Source: Bacillota bacterium (GTDB taxonomy: Bacteria; Bacillota; Clostridia; Christensenellales; UBA1242). Taken from it: 36,322 bases of DNA. The notes beneath the pieces were generated by a model that was not told the origin of the DNA, did no database searches, and worked only from the letters and a program-made list of their open reading frames with translations. A program made the translations under genes and the position numbers. The DNA is taken from positions 1-36,322 of the forward strand of contig WRAD01000009.1 of assembly GCA_009780375.1 (NCBI GenBank), in the 5' to 3' direction. Below are positions 17,603-27,652 of the stretch, piece after piece (the stretch's first letter is position 1; each line of letters begins with the position of its first letter).

Positions 17603-17638
17603 GAAAGAATGCTCGTCGCAATTGACGAGCATTCTTTC
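17603..17638. other. Perfect 15-bp hairpin between rpsU and secD lacking a canonical downstream T tract
   Basis: gaaagaatgctcgtc-gcaatt-gacgagcattctttc. Confidence 0.7.
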
Positions 17639-17682
17639 GATACTGGGATATGTAATAATCAAAATGACCAAGAATCTATAAA

Positions 17683-17877
17683 TTAAAATCCACCTTTACT
17701 GTCTTTCTTTGCACGCTTACGTGCTGCTTCACTCTTTCTTTTTCTCTTTACCGATGGCTTTACATATTCTTCTTGCTTGCGCATGTCACCGATGATACCA
17801 TCACGCTGGACTTTACGCTTGAATCGTTTCATAGCGGATTCTAGACTCTCATTTTCTCCAACAACAATCATAGTCAT
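17683..17877 (-). CDS. rpsU: 30S ribosomal protein S21
   Basis: [60 protein letters not shown] ggggtg. Confidence 0.93.
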   Translation of the reverse strand: MTMIVVGENESLESAMKRFKRKVQRDGIIGDMRKQEEYVKPSVKRKRKSEAARKRAKKDSKGGF

Positions 17878-18006
17878 ATTAAATTTCACCCCGCTTTTAA
17901 CACCAAGTTGGTTATTATTAAATAATATAATGCACTTCACATATACTTGTCAAGTATTTTCTTATCAACATGGCAAAGTCAATTTTATTATGATATACTT
18001 GAACTT

Positions 18007-18891
18007 ATGACAAGAACAAAGAAAATTCTACTTGGTTCACTTGCAGGTACTTTGATTTTTGCCGTGGGAATCTCTGCAGGCATTGGTGTTGCAATCGGTG
18101 CATTAGGGATGGGGCAGACCCGAGTAGCCGTTCTTAACATAACCGAAGGTTTTCGAATACATCAACGTATCGCCCATGCTATGGGAGGAATCGATGGCAG
18201 AATACATACGAACAGTCTCGAAGCATTTAACCTCGCATATCAAAACGGTTTTCGTGTGTTTGAAATTGATTTGAGATTAATAGGTGAAAATCAAACAGAT
18301 TTGGTTGCAATGCATTCTATAGGAACTTATAACCGCTTTGTAAATGCAAACTTTACCCATGAGAGCCAGGTAACTCTTGATAAATTTCTAAATACAAAAA
18401 TATATGGACAATATACACCACTTGCATGGCGTGATGTCGTTCAACTTATGTATGACAACCCAGAAATCTATATCGTAGTTGACGGAAAATATTCAACTTA
18501 TGAACTTGTGGTTTTACAATACCAGATTCTTGTGACCGAGGTCCAAGAAAAATATAACTATGCACAAATACTTTCTCGTATTGTTCCATATATCTACCAC
18601 GAGTCGATGTTTTATTGGATTAACAAAGTCTATCAATTTCCTGAATATATTTTTGCACATTACATTTATCATCCAAGTTTCAATCGCATAGTAAACTTTA
18701 TTGCAATGACACCACAAATTACCGCAGTGGCAATAAGTTTCAGAAGACTTGATTCACCTGGTTTTGCAAATCGTCTTGCTAACCATGGTGTTGTTTTATA
18801 TGTCCATACAATCTTTTCTGAATCAAATTTCCAGCGTATGCAAAGGCGTGGTGCATATGGCATGATAACTCCGTTGCTTTCACCAAATTAA
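18007..18891 (+). CDS. Membrane-anchored glycerophosphodiester phosphodiesterase-like protein
   Basis: N-terminal TM; IAHAMGGIDGRIHTNSLEAFNLAYQNGFRVFEIDLRLI...LVAMHS; TATACT ends 7 nt before ATG. Confidence 0.7.
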   Translation: MTRTKKILLGSLAGTLIFAVGISAGIGVAIGALGMGQTRVAVLNITEGFRIHQRIAHAMGGIDGRIHTNSLEAFNLAYQNGFRVFEIDLRLIGENQTDLVAMHSIGTYNRFVNANFTHESQVTLDKFLNTKIYGQYTPLAWRDVVQLMYDNPEIYIVVDGKYSTYELVVLQYQILVTEVQEKYNYAQILSRIVPYIYHESMFYWINKVYQFPEYIFAHYIYHPSFNRIVNFIAMTPQITAVAISFRRLDSPGFANRLANHGVVLYVHTIFSESNFQRMQRRGAYGMITPLLSPN

Positions 18892-18908
18892 ACTTTATGA
18901 TATCTGGT

Positions 18909-18936
18909 TTGACAGATTGTCTATTTATGCTACTAT
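18909..18936 (+). promoter_or_regulatory. Promoter TTGACA-N16-TACTAT, 6 nt before ATG (predicted leaderless)
   Basis: ttgacagattgtctatttatgctactat gtaact ATG. Confidence 0.75.
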
Positions 18937-18942
18937 GTAACT

Positions 18943-20991
18943 ATGGCAGAAGAAAAGAAGCAACAAGAATATACCTCAAGTAAAATCCAGGTCCTTGAGG
19001 GACTTAATGCGGTTAGGATGCGACCAGGTATGTATATTGGTTCAACAGGAATCAAAGGACTTCATCACCTTTTATGGGAAATCGTAGATAATGGTATCGA
19101 TGAACTTGCAAACGGTTATGGAACAGAAATGACGGTGACATTACACAAAGATGGTTCCGCATCTGTTGAGGATAATGGTCGAGGTGTTCCTGTAGATATT
19201 CACCCACAATTAAAAGTCAGTGGTGTGGAAGTGGTATTCACTCAACTTCATGCAGGGGGAAAGTTTGGTGGTGATAATTACAATTACAGTGGAGGCCTTC
19301 ATGGTGTAGGTGCGTCTGTAACAAATGCATTGTCCGATTGGTGTGAGGTGCGTGTTTATAAGAAATGGCAAGAACATTTTATAAGATTCAGTCCAAAAAC
19401 AACAGGAGAAGGTACAAACAAAAAAACTCAATACGGTCTTGCAGATGCCCCGCTTAAGGTTATTGGTAAAACCAACAAACAGGGTACTCACGTTACTTTC
19501 TTGCCTGCAAAGGAAATGTTTAAAAGTGCAACATTCTCAAACGATACGGTAAATAAACGGCTAAAGGAACTTGCCTTTCTTAACAAAGGCATCCAAATTA
19601 CTTTTATTGATGAAAGGGTAGATCAAAACGAAGAAACCGAATCGGATGATATTGCAAATGTGACATATAAATATGATGGAGGTATCGCTGATTTTGTTAC
19701 ATACCTCAATGAAAATAAAGAACCACTTTACCAAACTCCACTTTTATGTGAAGGTGAGGCAAGTACTATACAAGTCGCATTCAGTATTCAACATAACGAC
19801 AGTCACAGTGACAGTGTCTTCAGTTATGTCAACAACATCCCAACATCCGAAGGCGGTACGCACGAAACAGGTTTCAAAACCGCGCTTACAAAAGCTTTTA
19901 ACCAAATCGCAAAAAATAATAATATGGTCAAGGAAAAGGATACCGCACTTCAGGGTGAAGATTATAGAGAAGGTATTACCGCCGTTCTGAGTATCAAAAT
20001 GCGTGAAGTACAATTCGAGGGACAAACCAAAACTAAACTTGGAAACCCAGAGGCCAAAACCGAAGTCGAACAATTTACATATGCCGCACTTATGGAGCAT
20101 TTTAAAGACATTGACAAAGATAAGAAAAAAATGCAATTGTTTGAAACACTTCTTAACAAAGCAAAATCCGCGGCCAAAGTTCGAGAAGCGGTACGTCGTG
20201 CAAAAGAAATTACACGTGCAAAAAACTCTATAGATGGTGGAATTCTTATAGGAAAACTTGCAAGTTGTACCGGACGCACTCCGGAAAATAACGAATTGTT
20301 TATTGTCGAGGGTGATTCTGCGGGCGGAACCGCAAAAGTCGCACGTGACAGATCAATCCAAGCGATCTTGCCATTAAAAGGAAAACCACTTAATGCCGAG
20401 AAAAAACGCCTTGATCAGGTTCTTGATAACGATGAATTTCGCACAATTATATCTGCAATTGGTACAAGCATAGGTGAAGATTTTACACTTGAAAACCTTA
20501 AATATCACAAAGTTATTATAATGGCCGATGCCGATCAAGACGGGGCACATATCAGGGCAATTCTTTTGACATTTTTATATCGTTATATGAAACCACTCAT
20601 TACCGAAGGGCATGTTTATATTGGTATGCCACCACTATATAAACTTTATAAAAAAGATTTTTCTGCTTATGCATATGACGAGGAAGAACTTCGACAACTT
20701 ACCGCGAAATATAAAGGTACAATTCAACGATACAAAGGTCTTGGTGAGATGAACGCCGACCAACTTTGGGATACAACAATGAACCCAAAGTCAAGAAAAC
20801 TTTGCAAGGTCACACTTGATGATGCCGCATATGCCGAGCAACTTATATCAACACTGATGGGGGATAATATTGACAGTCGAAAAGAATATATCTCAAAACA
20901 CGCAAATTTTAACAAACAAGATAATCTCGCATCGAAAATGGTTAAAACAAAAGTAGAAAAAACAACAGATGTCCAGCAAGAAGCAGGTTAG
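18943..20991 (+). CDS. Type II topoisomerase B subunit (ParE/GyrB family)
   Basis: LEGLNAVRMRPGMYIGSTG, GLHGVGASVTNALS, ELFIVEGDSAGGTAKVARDRSIQAILPLKGK, IIMADADQDGAHIR. Confidence 0.93.
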   Translation: MAEEKKQQEYTSSKIQVLEGLNAVRMRPGMYIGSTGIKGLHHLLWEIVDNGIDELANGYGTEMTVTLHKDGSASVEDNGRGVPVDIHPQLKVSGVEVVFTQLHAGGKFGGDNYNYSGGLHGVGASVTNALSDWCEVRVYKKWQEHFIRFSPKTTGEGTNKKTQYGLADAPLKVIGKTNKQGTHVTFLPAKEMFKSATFSNDTVNKRLKELAFLNKGIQITFIDERVDQNEETESDDIANVTYKYDGGIADFVTYLNENKEPLYQTPLLCEGEASTIQVAFSIQHNDSHSDSVFSYVNNIPTSEGGTHETGFKTALTKAFNQIAKNNNMVKEKDTALQGEDYREGITAVLSIKMREVQFEGQTKTKLGNPEAKTEVEQFTYAALMEHFKDIDKDKKKMQLFETLLNKAKSAAKVREAVRRAKEITRAKNSIDGGILIGKLASCTGRTPENNELFIVEGDSAGGTAKVARDRSIQAILPLKGKPLNAEKKRLDQVLDNDEFRTIISAIGTSIGEDFTLENLKYHKVIIMADADQDGAHIRAILLTFLYRYMKPLITEGHVYIGMPPLYKLYKKDFSAYAYDEEELRQLTAKYKGTIQRYKGLGEMNADQLWDTTMNPKSRKLCKVTLDDAAYAEQLISTLMGDNIDSRKEYISKHANFNKQDNLASKMVKTKVEKTTDVQQEAG

Positions 20992-21040
20992 AAAAATTCC
21001 CCAGTCAAACTTTGGTATAGTTATACATGAAACATCGTTG

Positions 21041-21089
21041 AAAATCATTTAAAAAGCAACTCATCAAGAATTGCTTTTTAAATGATTTT
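21041..21089. terminator. Bidirectional terminator, 19-bp perfect stem
   Basis: aaaatcatttaaaaagcaa-ctcatcaagaa-ttgctttttaaatgatttt. Confidence 0.9.
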
Positions 21090-21092
21090 GTC

Positions 21093-21245
21093 CTAATCAA
21101 TATAGGTATTACGCCATACATATTTGTTAGGATAATACGGACCTTCTACTTCGAGAAGCGGCACAAGTCTATTTCTACAGTAATATTCGGTTGTATATGT
21201 CGCGATTGGTTGTCCATTGTAATAAATTACTTCTTCATGATACAT
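21093..21245 (-). CDS. Small 50-aa orphan protein MYHEEVIYYNGQPIATYTTEYYCRNRLVPLLEVEGPYYPNKYVWRNTYID
   Basis: Not in the supplied ORF track; SD aggag 7 nt before ATG; promoter TTGACA-N17-TATAAT at 21283-21311 (minus); terminator directly downstream. Confidence 0.75.
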   Translation of the reverse strand: MYHEEVIYYNGQPIATYTTEYYCRNRLVPLLEVEGPYYPNKYVWRNTYID

Positions 21246-21282
21246 ATTGGTATCTCCTAGCAATTTTTAATTTGGATAACCA

Positions 21283-21311
21283 ATTATAACATATTTAACA
21301 TACTTTGTCAA
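21283..21311 (-). promoter_or_regulatory. Consensus promoter for the 50-aa small protein
   Basis: Reverse complement ttgacaaagtatgttaaatatgttataat. Confidence 0.85.
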
Positions 21312-21363
21312 CAAAATAAAGAATTTGCCTTATTTTTAAATTTGTGCTAGATTGAAACTGTAT

Positions 21364-24033
21364 ATGAGCAACAAAGGTAAAAATAAGGACCATATAATAG
21401 CAAATATTGATGAAGTTGTCGCAATTTCTGATGCCGATTTGGTTGCCGATGCCACAAAGTCCGATGAATACAAAGGATACAAAGCAAATTCAAAAAAGCG
21501 AGAAGGACACATATTTGAAAAACCTGAAGAATTTCAAACTGATGATGGTGGAACACTTATACATAAAAATTTGTCACAAGTAATGCACGAGAGTATGATC
21601 CCATATTCCGAATTTGTTATCCTTGACAGGGCACTGCCACGCGTAGAAGATGGATTAAAACCGGTTCAGCGTCGCATCCTTTTTGCGATGAATGAACTAG
21701 GCCTTACACCAGAAAAACCTTTTCGAAAATCTGCGGGTATCGTAGGTGAATGTCTAGGTAAATATCACCCCCATGGTGACACTTCTGTTTATGATGCAAT
21801 GGTACGAATGGCCCAACCATTCAACCTTAATATGCCACTTGTTTTGGGTCAAGGTAACTTTGGGTCTGAAGACGGCGATCCACCTGCGGCAATGCGTTAT
21901 ACCGAAGCAAAACTAAGTCCACTTGCAATGGAACTTCTTCGTGATATCGATAAAGAAACTGTTCCGTTTTCACTTAATTTTGATGATCGTTTTGTTGAAC
22001 CTGATATTTTACCAGGCAGATTTCCAAATCTTTTGACAAATGGTGCAACAGGCATTGCCGTAGGTCTTGCCACAAATATTCCGCCGCATAACTTGTCCGA
22101 AGTAATTGATGCACATATCGCATTCATTGATAACCCAAAAATTACTTTACCCCAAGTCATGAAAATAATACGCGGTCCAGATTTTCCAACCGGTGGCTAC
22201 GTTATAACTGGTGAAGATCTTGTGCGTGCCTATGAAACAGGTAAAGGCAAGGTAATAATGCGTGCAAAAGTACACATTGAAATTGATAATAATGACCGTA
22301 AGAGCATTGTTATAACCGAACTTCCTTACCAAGTTAACAAAGTAACCCTCCAACGTCACATAGCAGATATTCGCGAACAAAAAAAAGGTGTTCTAAGTGG
22401 CATTCAAGAAATTCGTGATGAATCGGATCGTAAGGGAATGAGGGTAGTAATAAAAGTCAAAAATGGCTTTGACCCAAAAGAAATCACCGAACTTTTATTC
22501 AAATTTACAAACCTTCAATGCAATTACAATATAAACATGGTTGCAATTGCAAATGGTAAACCAAGGTTGATGGGTTTAATGAAACTCATCCAATATTACT
22601 GTGAATATCAACGTGAGGTTATTTATAAACGCTGTGTCTATGAACTTAACCATGCAAAAGATCGTGCACATATAATCGAAGGGCTTTTGGTTGCAATTAA
22701 AAATATTGACGAAGTTATTCGTATTATCAAAACTTCTAAACATACAACCGAAGCACGCGGACGTTTGCGTGAAACATTTGAACTAAGTGAACGCCAGGCT
22801 CAGGCAATCCTTGACTTGCGACTTGCAAGACTTACAAGTCTCGAGGTTTATAAACTTGAACAAGAACTTGCAGAACTTCTTAAAACAATTGATAGACTCG
22901 AAAAAATTATTGCCTCAAAACGTCTCCAGTTTGAAGAAGTTAAAAAAGAACTTCTTGAAATTAAACGAAAACATAGAATAGAACGAAGAAGTAAAATTGT
23001 AGGAAAGATTGAAGATGCGATAATCACTGCCGATGATGATGAGAAACCTGTTGAAGAGGTTGTTATAACCCTGACCGCCCAAGGCACAATCAAGCGAATG
23101 AGTGCAAAGCATTTTGGTATGTCACAAACCGAATTTAAATCGGGAATGGGATTATATGAAACAAACCTCGTTGTAATCGCGACACAAACAAACAAATTAT
23201 TGTATATCTTTACTAATCTGGGAAACTGTTTCAAAATCGAAGTCGGCGATGTGCCTGAATGCCGCCTGAAGGAAAAAGGAATTGTGCTTGATAAACTCTT
23301 CAAGGGTACACTTGAAAACGAAAAAGCAATTGCAGTTTATGCAGTTGTGCCTGATATGCTTCCACAAGAACGTGAAAGTGCCAAAAAGGTGGATAAGAAA
23401 AAAGATGGCAAAGTTGAAGAAGTTACATTATCAAACGAACTTGTATGGCTTACAAAATTTGGTATGATAAAGAGAAGTACATGGCAGGAAAGTTGTGGCA
23501 TAATCAAATCAACATTCCAGTGTGGCAAACTTACACGTGAAGATGATGAAATCTTACGTGTAGACGAATTTAATATAGGCGATAAACTTGTACTTCTTAC
23601 CGCAAATGGCATGGTACTTCACGCTACAACTGGTGATGTTCCTGTCCAAGGTCGTATTGCTGGTGGCGTCAAGGGTATAAATCTTGCCGACGATGATCAC
23701 TGTGTATGTAATTGTGTTGCAAAAACTTTTCTTGTTGCAATTACGAACAAAGGAAATATTAAACGCACAGATCTTAAAAATATTGAAAAAATGGTTCGAT
23801 ATCGTAAAGGACTTGTGTTTGGGCAACTTGGTAAAGACGAAAAAATCATTTTCGCATCAACCGTCAAGGGTGATGAAGATCTCGTTGCAAATCTTGTAGA
23901 TAATAATCTAATTCACATTCCGATTGATAAAATTCCATTAACAGATCGTTCAGGCAAATTTAAACAATTCCCACAACAATCGGGCATAACCGTTGTATCT
24001 GCTTTTATTCACCGCAGACGAAAAAATAACTAA
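21364..24033 (+). CDS. Type II topoisomerase A subunit (ParC/GyrA family)
   Basis: [77 protein letters not shown] preferred over the upstream TTG, which lies in the -10. Confidence 0.93.
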   Translation: MSNKGKNKDHIIANIDEVVAISDADLVADATKSDEYKGYKANSKKREGHIFEKPEEFQTDDGGTLIHKNLSQVMHESMIPYSEFVILDRALPRVEDGLKPVQRRILFAMNELGLTPEKPFRKSAGIVGECLGKYHPHGDTSVYDAMVRMAQPFNLNMPLVLGQGNFGSEDGDPPAAMRYTEAKLSPLAMELLRDIDKETVPFSLNFDDRFVEPDILPGRFPNLLTNGATGIAVGLATNIPPHNLSEVIDAHIAFIDNPKITLPQVMKIIRGPDFPTGGYVITGEDLVRAYETGKGKVIMRAKVHIEIDNNDRKSIVITELPYQVNKVTLQRHIADIREQKKGVLSGIQEIRDESDRKGMRVVIKVKNGFDPKEITELLFKFTNLQCNYNINMVAIANGKPRLMGLMKLIQYYCEYQREVIYKRCVYELNHAKDRAHIIEGLLVAIKNIDEVIRIIKTSKHTTEARGRLRETFELSERQAQAILDLRLARLTSLEVYKLEQELAELLKTIDRLEKIIASKRLQFEEVKKELLEIKRKHRIERRSKIVGKIEDAIITADDDEKPVEEVVITLTAQGTIKRMSAKHFGMSQTEFKSGMGLYETNLVVIATQTNKLLYIFTNLGNCFKIEVGDVPECRLKEKGIVLDKLFKGTLENEKAIAVYAVVPDMLPQERESAKKVDKKKDGKVEEVTLSNELVWLTKFGMIKRSTWQESCGIIKSTFQCGKLTREDDEILRVDEFNIGDKLVLLTANGMVLHATTGDVPVQGRIAGGVKGINLADDDHCVCNCVAKTFLVAITNKGNIKRTDLKNIEKMVRYRKGLVFGQLGKDEKIIFASTVKGDEDLVANLVDNNLIHIPIDKIPLTDRSGKFKQFPQQSGITVVSAFIHRRRKNN

Positions 24034-24064
24034 GTATATTTTCTTTTAATATAAGCTGATAAAC

Positions 24065-24370
24065 TCAGGAATTGTGATATACATCAATAACGCTTTGCTG
24101 TAATTGTTCATCTGTTACTTGAATTATACTGTCTTCATCTTCGGGGGATACCAAAAAAATAACCGCAACGTCTTCGTCGTCGTCAACCGGTCTCAATATT
24201 GCATACATTTTGTCCTCGAATGGCACAATTGCTATCTGTTCAAATTCCTCAACTTCGCCACCATCGGTGTGCATAAAAATATTTTCGTCATTATCTTTAT
24301 CAAGCAACAAAGAAAGCAAACTCACATCTGCTTCATCTTCAACATTGTCTTTAATTTGTTTATCTGACAT
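24065..24370 (-). CDS. DUF1292-like acidic protein
   Basis: IAIVPFEDKMYAILRPVDDDEDVAVIFLVSPEDEDSIIQVTDEQ; SD ggtgatt before ATG at 24370. Confidence 0.7.
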   Translation of the reverse strand: MSDKQIKDNVEDEADVSLLSLLLDKDNDENIFMHTDGGEVEEFEQIAIVPFEDKMYAILRPVDDDEDVAVIFLVSPEDEDSIIQVTDEQLQQSVIDVYHNS

Positions 24371-24376
24371 AATCAC

Positions 24377-24577
24377 CTAATTCCCCTCATCATCAATTAT
24401 TGCCGAAACAGGACACATTCCAACACATGCTTCGCAATAAATACATGTTTCGCGGGTTACATGATATTCGTTCGCAACGTCTTTTGTATCATCATGATAA
24501 ATTGCTCCAACCGGACATATACTCTCGCATGCCCCGCATGCAATACAATCTTCGGTAATTTTAACTTTCTTTGACAT
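24377..24577 (-). CDS. 2[4Fe-4S] ferredoxin
   Basis: CIACGACESICPVGAI and CIYCEACVGMCPVSAI. Confidence 0.92.
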   Translation of the reverse strand: MSKKVKITEDCIACGACESICPVGAIYHDDTKDVANEYHVTRETCIYCEACVGMCPVSAIIDDEGN

Positions 24578-24578
24578 A

Positions 24579-25013
24579 TCATACTCCTTGCTTTACTTTA
24601 TTCAAGTAACTATTTAATATCATGCTTGCCGCTATCTTGTCAACAAGTTCCTTAATCTTTTCTCGCTTTGTAATACCAAGATTAACCTTTATATGTTCTT
24701 CTGCCTCCGCAGAACTGTATCGCTCGTCGTGAAATTCCACACTTACTCCAAGATTTTCTTGTATATTTCTGCCAAATTCTTTTACAACTTGTGACATAGG
24801 TGTTTCGGTTTTTCCATAATTTCGGGTATCAAGTGGCAATCCTAATAATATGATTTCTGGTTTTTGTTCAACAACAAGTATTTCAACCACTTTCAAATTA
24901 TTATTCAAACCTTTGTTGGCAAATACAGTCAAAGGATATGAAATTGTTCCACTTGGATCACTTGCCGCAACCCCAATTCGTTTTAACCCATAATCCAAAC
25001 AAAGTATTTTCAT
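24579..25013 (-). CDS. ruvX: Putative pre-16S rRNA nuclease / Holliday junction resolvase-like YqgF
   Basis: MKILCLDYGLKRIGVAASDPSGTISYPL, IILLGLPLDTRNYGKTETPMSQVV, FHDERYSSAEAE. Confidence 0.9.
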   Translation of the reverse strand: MKILCLDYGLKRIGVAASDPSGTISYPLTVFANKGLNNNLKVVEILVVEQKPEIILLGLPLDTRNYGKTETPMSQVVKEFGRNIQENLGVSVEFHDERYSSAEAEEHIKVNLGITKREKIKELVDKIAASMILNSYLNKVKQGV

Positions 25014-25058
25014 AAACGATTATATCATCCATGATAAAGAAAAATTTCAAATTAGGTA

Positions 25059-25090
25059 TTGACAATATATATATATATATATTGTATAAT
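25059..25090 (+). promoter_or_regulatory. Promoter with (AT)9 tract as spacer (TTGACA-N20-TATAAT)
   Basis: ttgaca atatatatatatatatattg tataat. Confidence 0.6.
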
Positions 25091-25154
25091 TCTATTATCC
25101 CACCTAGACTAAAGAGTCAGGTAAAATCTTAAAGAGCCGAAAGGGGCAAAAAAC

Positions 25155-25694
25155 ATGAATCAAAAAAGGAGAAAGTATGTAGCAATTCTAATGGTGACAC
25201 TGGGTCTGGTTGTATTGTTTACCGCATGTGGCAACAATGAAACAGATCAGGCACTCACCGACGCACTTGTACTAATCGAATCCCAGCAACAGATTATCAA
25301 CGTACAAACATCAAGGCTTGAGGCACTTGAAGAAAACGTTGAGAATCTTGATCAGGCACTTGAGACACTTGCATCTTTGCAATGGCAATTTCCAATCTTC
25401 CATGAGGGCATAACAAGTTACATTCGTTGGCATCTTACTGAATGTGATGTTCCAATGATTGATGCTTATGCTTGGATGGAAACAGTCTGGACACGCGAAG
25501 AAATCATTGATTACGCAATGTTGTCAATCCAACAAGTTGCATTGCTAGAAGGAATTGAACCTCTCACGATGTTTAGAATGTTGTTGGATGAAAGATCATC
25601 TTGGGAAGAATATGCTCATATGGGTTCAAGAAGTGAATTGGGGATAATAAACGCCGTCATTCTTGGAACAAGTGAACTCGGATTTGGAATGTGA
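25155..25694 (+). CDS. Putative lipoprotein with coiled-coil segment
   Basis: Lipobox VVLFTAC; SD gaaagggg; QQQIINVQTSRLEALEENVENLDQALETL. Confidence 0.75.
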   Translation: MNQKRRKYVAILMVTLGLVVLFTACGNNETDQALTDALVLIESQQQIINVQTSRLEALEENVENLDQALETLASLQWQFPIFHEGITSYIRWHLTECDVPMIDAYAWMETVWTREEIIDYAMLSIQQVALLEGIEPLTMFRMLLDERSSWEEYAHMGSRSELGIINAVILGTSELGFGM

Positions 25695-25713
25695 TTACAA
25701 AATTGATTCTAGT

Positions 25714-25744
25714 AAAAATCTCGCCAGTAAAGGCGAGATTTTTT
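25714..25744. terminator. Bidirectional intrinsic terminator
   Basis: aaaaatctcgcc-agtaaa-ggcgagatttttt. Confidence 0.85.
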
Positions 25745-25763
25745 ACAGTCTAGGAATTATACC
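25745..25763 (+). repeat. Partial repeat 5'-end motif immediately after terminator
   Basis: acagtctaggaattatacc. Confidence 0.6.
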
Positions 25764-25764
25764 T

Positions 25765-26661
25765 TTATCTAAATATACTATTCATCCAATTACTCAAATT
25801 ACCAAACCAGTTTGAACTTTGATCTGGATTGCCGCCTGGTCTCCATGGCTGTTGCTGTTGCACTCGGTCTGCATTATTCCCAACATATTCAACATTGATG
25901 TTACCGTTCCCGGTATTAACCGAACTTGAATTACCATTTCTATTTGAGTTTAATTGACTATAAAGCTCTGCTGCACGTTCGTTATAAAGTCGATCACGTT
26001 CTGCTTGTGCTTGTGAAAGTTGCGAACTTGTCAATGCATTTTGTGCACGAAGTGATGAGAGTCTTGAGGCAGATGAATTAAGGTTAACAGAGTTAATAAT
26101 AACAAGAACAGTGACAAGTAAAAGTACCGCAAGAAATGTCCCAACAACAATCATGCCTTTGTGGTTAAGTTTGATAACCGATTCACTTGACACTTTTCTT
26201 TTGTGTTCGCGTGTTGATTTTGCAATTGTTTCATGTTCAACTTCCATCTCTACTTCGGCAATTTTAATCGGTTCTGCAATCTGGGTATCTACAAGTTGTA
26301 TGAAATCATTTTGCTCGACAATTAAATTTGGTTTAAAAGGGGAGAATGTTTTGCTTTTTTCAACAACAGATGCCGTGTCGGTAACGTAACTCTCAAACAC
26401 AGGTGTTTCCGTTGTGAACAAGGTTTGTGGTTGCGAAAAAGTTGCTTGTGGTGCTTGTGGTATTGCCTCTGTCACAAATTCGTTATCAGAATATTTGTCT
26501 TTAAAGGTTTCATATGTTCCTGTGTCATATTCTGAAAAAACACTGGTGCTTGACGAGACATCCCAACGAGATGCAATCTCTGAACCAACGCCACCATAGA
26601 GAAGCTCGTTTGCTTCGTCCGTGCCAAATGTTCTTGCCCTTGTTAATGTTGCTGTACTCAT
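25765..26661 (-). CDS. Single-TM coiled-coil protein in the ftsL position (FtsL-like), with long cytoplasmic N-terminus
   Basis: MIVVGTFLAVLLLVTVLVIINSV TM followed by a coiled coil; follows mraZ-rsmH. Confidence 0.55.
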   Translation of the reverse strand: MSTATLTRARTFGTDEANELLYGGVGSEIASRWDVSSSTSVFSEYDTGTYETFKDKYSDNEFVTEAIPQAPQATFSQPQTLFTTETPVFESYVTDTASVVEKSKTFSPFKPNLIVEQNDFIQLVDTQIAEPIKIAEVEMEVEHETIAKSTREHKRKVSSESVIKLNHKGMIVVGTFLAVLLLVTVLVIINSVNLNSSASRLSSLRAQNALTSSQLSQAQAERDRLYNERAAELYSQLNSNRNGNSSSVNTGNGNINVEYVGNNADRVQQQQPWRPGGNPDQSSNWFGNLSNWMNSIFR

Positions 26662-26701
26662 GACTCCCCCTATCTTTTGTTCAGTATTTTTAATCTAATG
26701 G

Positions 26702-27652
26702 TCAAACTATTTTCTCAACTATCCTTAATTTTGCACTTGCACTTCGTGAATTTCGTTGTATTTCTTCGTTTGTCGGTAAAATAGGTTTTTTTGTAATAAT
26801 CTTGACTCTTGCTTTATGTCCGCATATGCATTTAGGTGTTTTGGGTGGACAAAGGCAATTACTCTCAAGTTTTTTAAATACCTGCTTAACAATTCTGTCT
26901 TCAAGGCTGTGAAAAGAAATTATCGCAAGTCGGCCTTTTGGTTGTAATACTTCTATCGCCCTTGGGATAAATTCTTCAAGTGCCTCAAGTTCCGCGTTGA
27001 CCGCAATTCTTAATGCCTGAAATGTTCTTTTCGCAGGATGCCCGCCAGTTTTATAATATGACGATGGCACACTGTTAACGCAAATCTTTGCAAGTGCAAG
27101 TGTTGAATTTGCAACAGGTCTTGCGGTAACTATGTTTTTTGCAATTGATTTTGCATATTTTTCTTCTCCAAAGTTTTTAATAAGTTCCGCAAGTTGCTTT
27201 TCACTTAACTCATTGACAAGATGGATTGCTTTCTTTTTTGATTTTATTCCCATCCTCATATCAAGTGGGCCATCAACCATATACGAGAGTCCACGCTCTG
27301 GCGTATCAATTTGATAACTTGAAACACCAATGTCTGCCAAAATTGCGTCTACTTTGCGTAACTTATACGTCTGGAAAATCTTATCAATATTCTTGAAATT
27401 CTCGTTATAAAATTGAAAACCTTTGCCATGTCTTAATCCTTTTAAAAAGTTGGTAATTCGGGTTTGTGCGGTTTCAACCGCAATCATATCTTGATCAATG
27501 CCAATAAATGAACCATTAGGGAGAATTTTTTCAATCATAGCCAAACTGTGTCCACCACCGCCCATAGTGCAATCAATAATACTCATACCAGGTCTCAAAT
27601 CAAGGCCATTAATGACCTCATCAAGCAATACTGGTTCGTGATTAAACTCCAT
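26702..27652 (-). CDS. rsmH: 16S rRNA (cytosine(1402)-N(4))-methyltransferase
   Basis: MEFNHEPVLLDEVINGLDLRPGMSIIDCTMGGGGHS, ILADIGVSSYQIDTPERGLSYMVDGPLDMRM, RLAIISFHSLEDRIVKQ. Confidence 0.94.
   Translation of the reverse strand: MEFNHEPVLLDEVINGLDLRPGMSIIDCTMGGGGHSLAMIEKILPNGSFIGIDQDMIAVETAQTRITNFLKGLRHGKGFQFYNENFKNIDKIFQTYKLRKVDAILADIGVSSYQIDTPERGLSYMVDGPLDMRMGIKSKKKAIHLVNELSEKQLAELIKNFGEEKYAKSIAKNIVTARPVANSTLALAKICVNSVPSSYYKTGGHPAKRTFQALRIAVNAELEALEEFIPRAIEVLQPKGRLAIISFHSLEDRIVKQVFKKLESNCLCPPKTPKCICGHKARVKIITKKPILPTNEEIQRNSRSASAKLRIVEKIV

Noticed and set aside
25091-25154. Riboswitch in the lipoprotein leader
   Set aside because: Leader of about 60 nt has only weak hairpins and no recognisable GEMM, preQ1 or SAM core.
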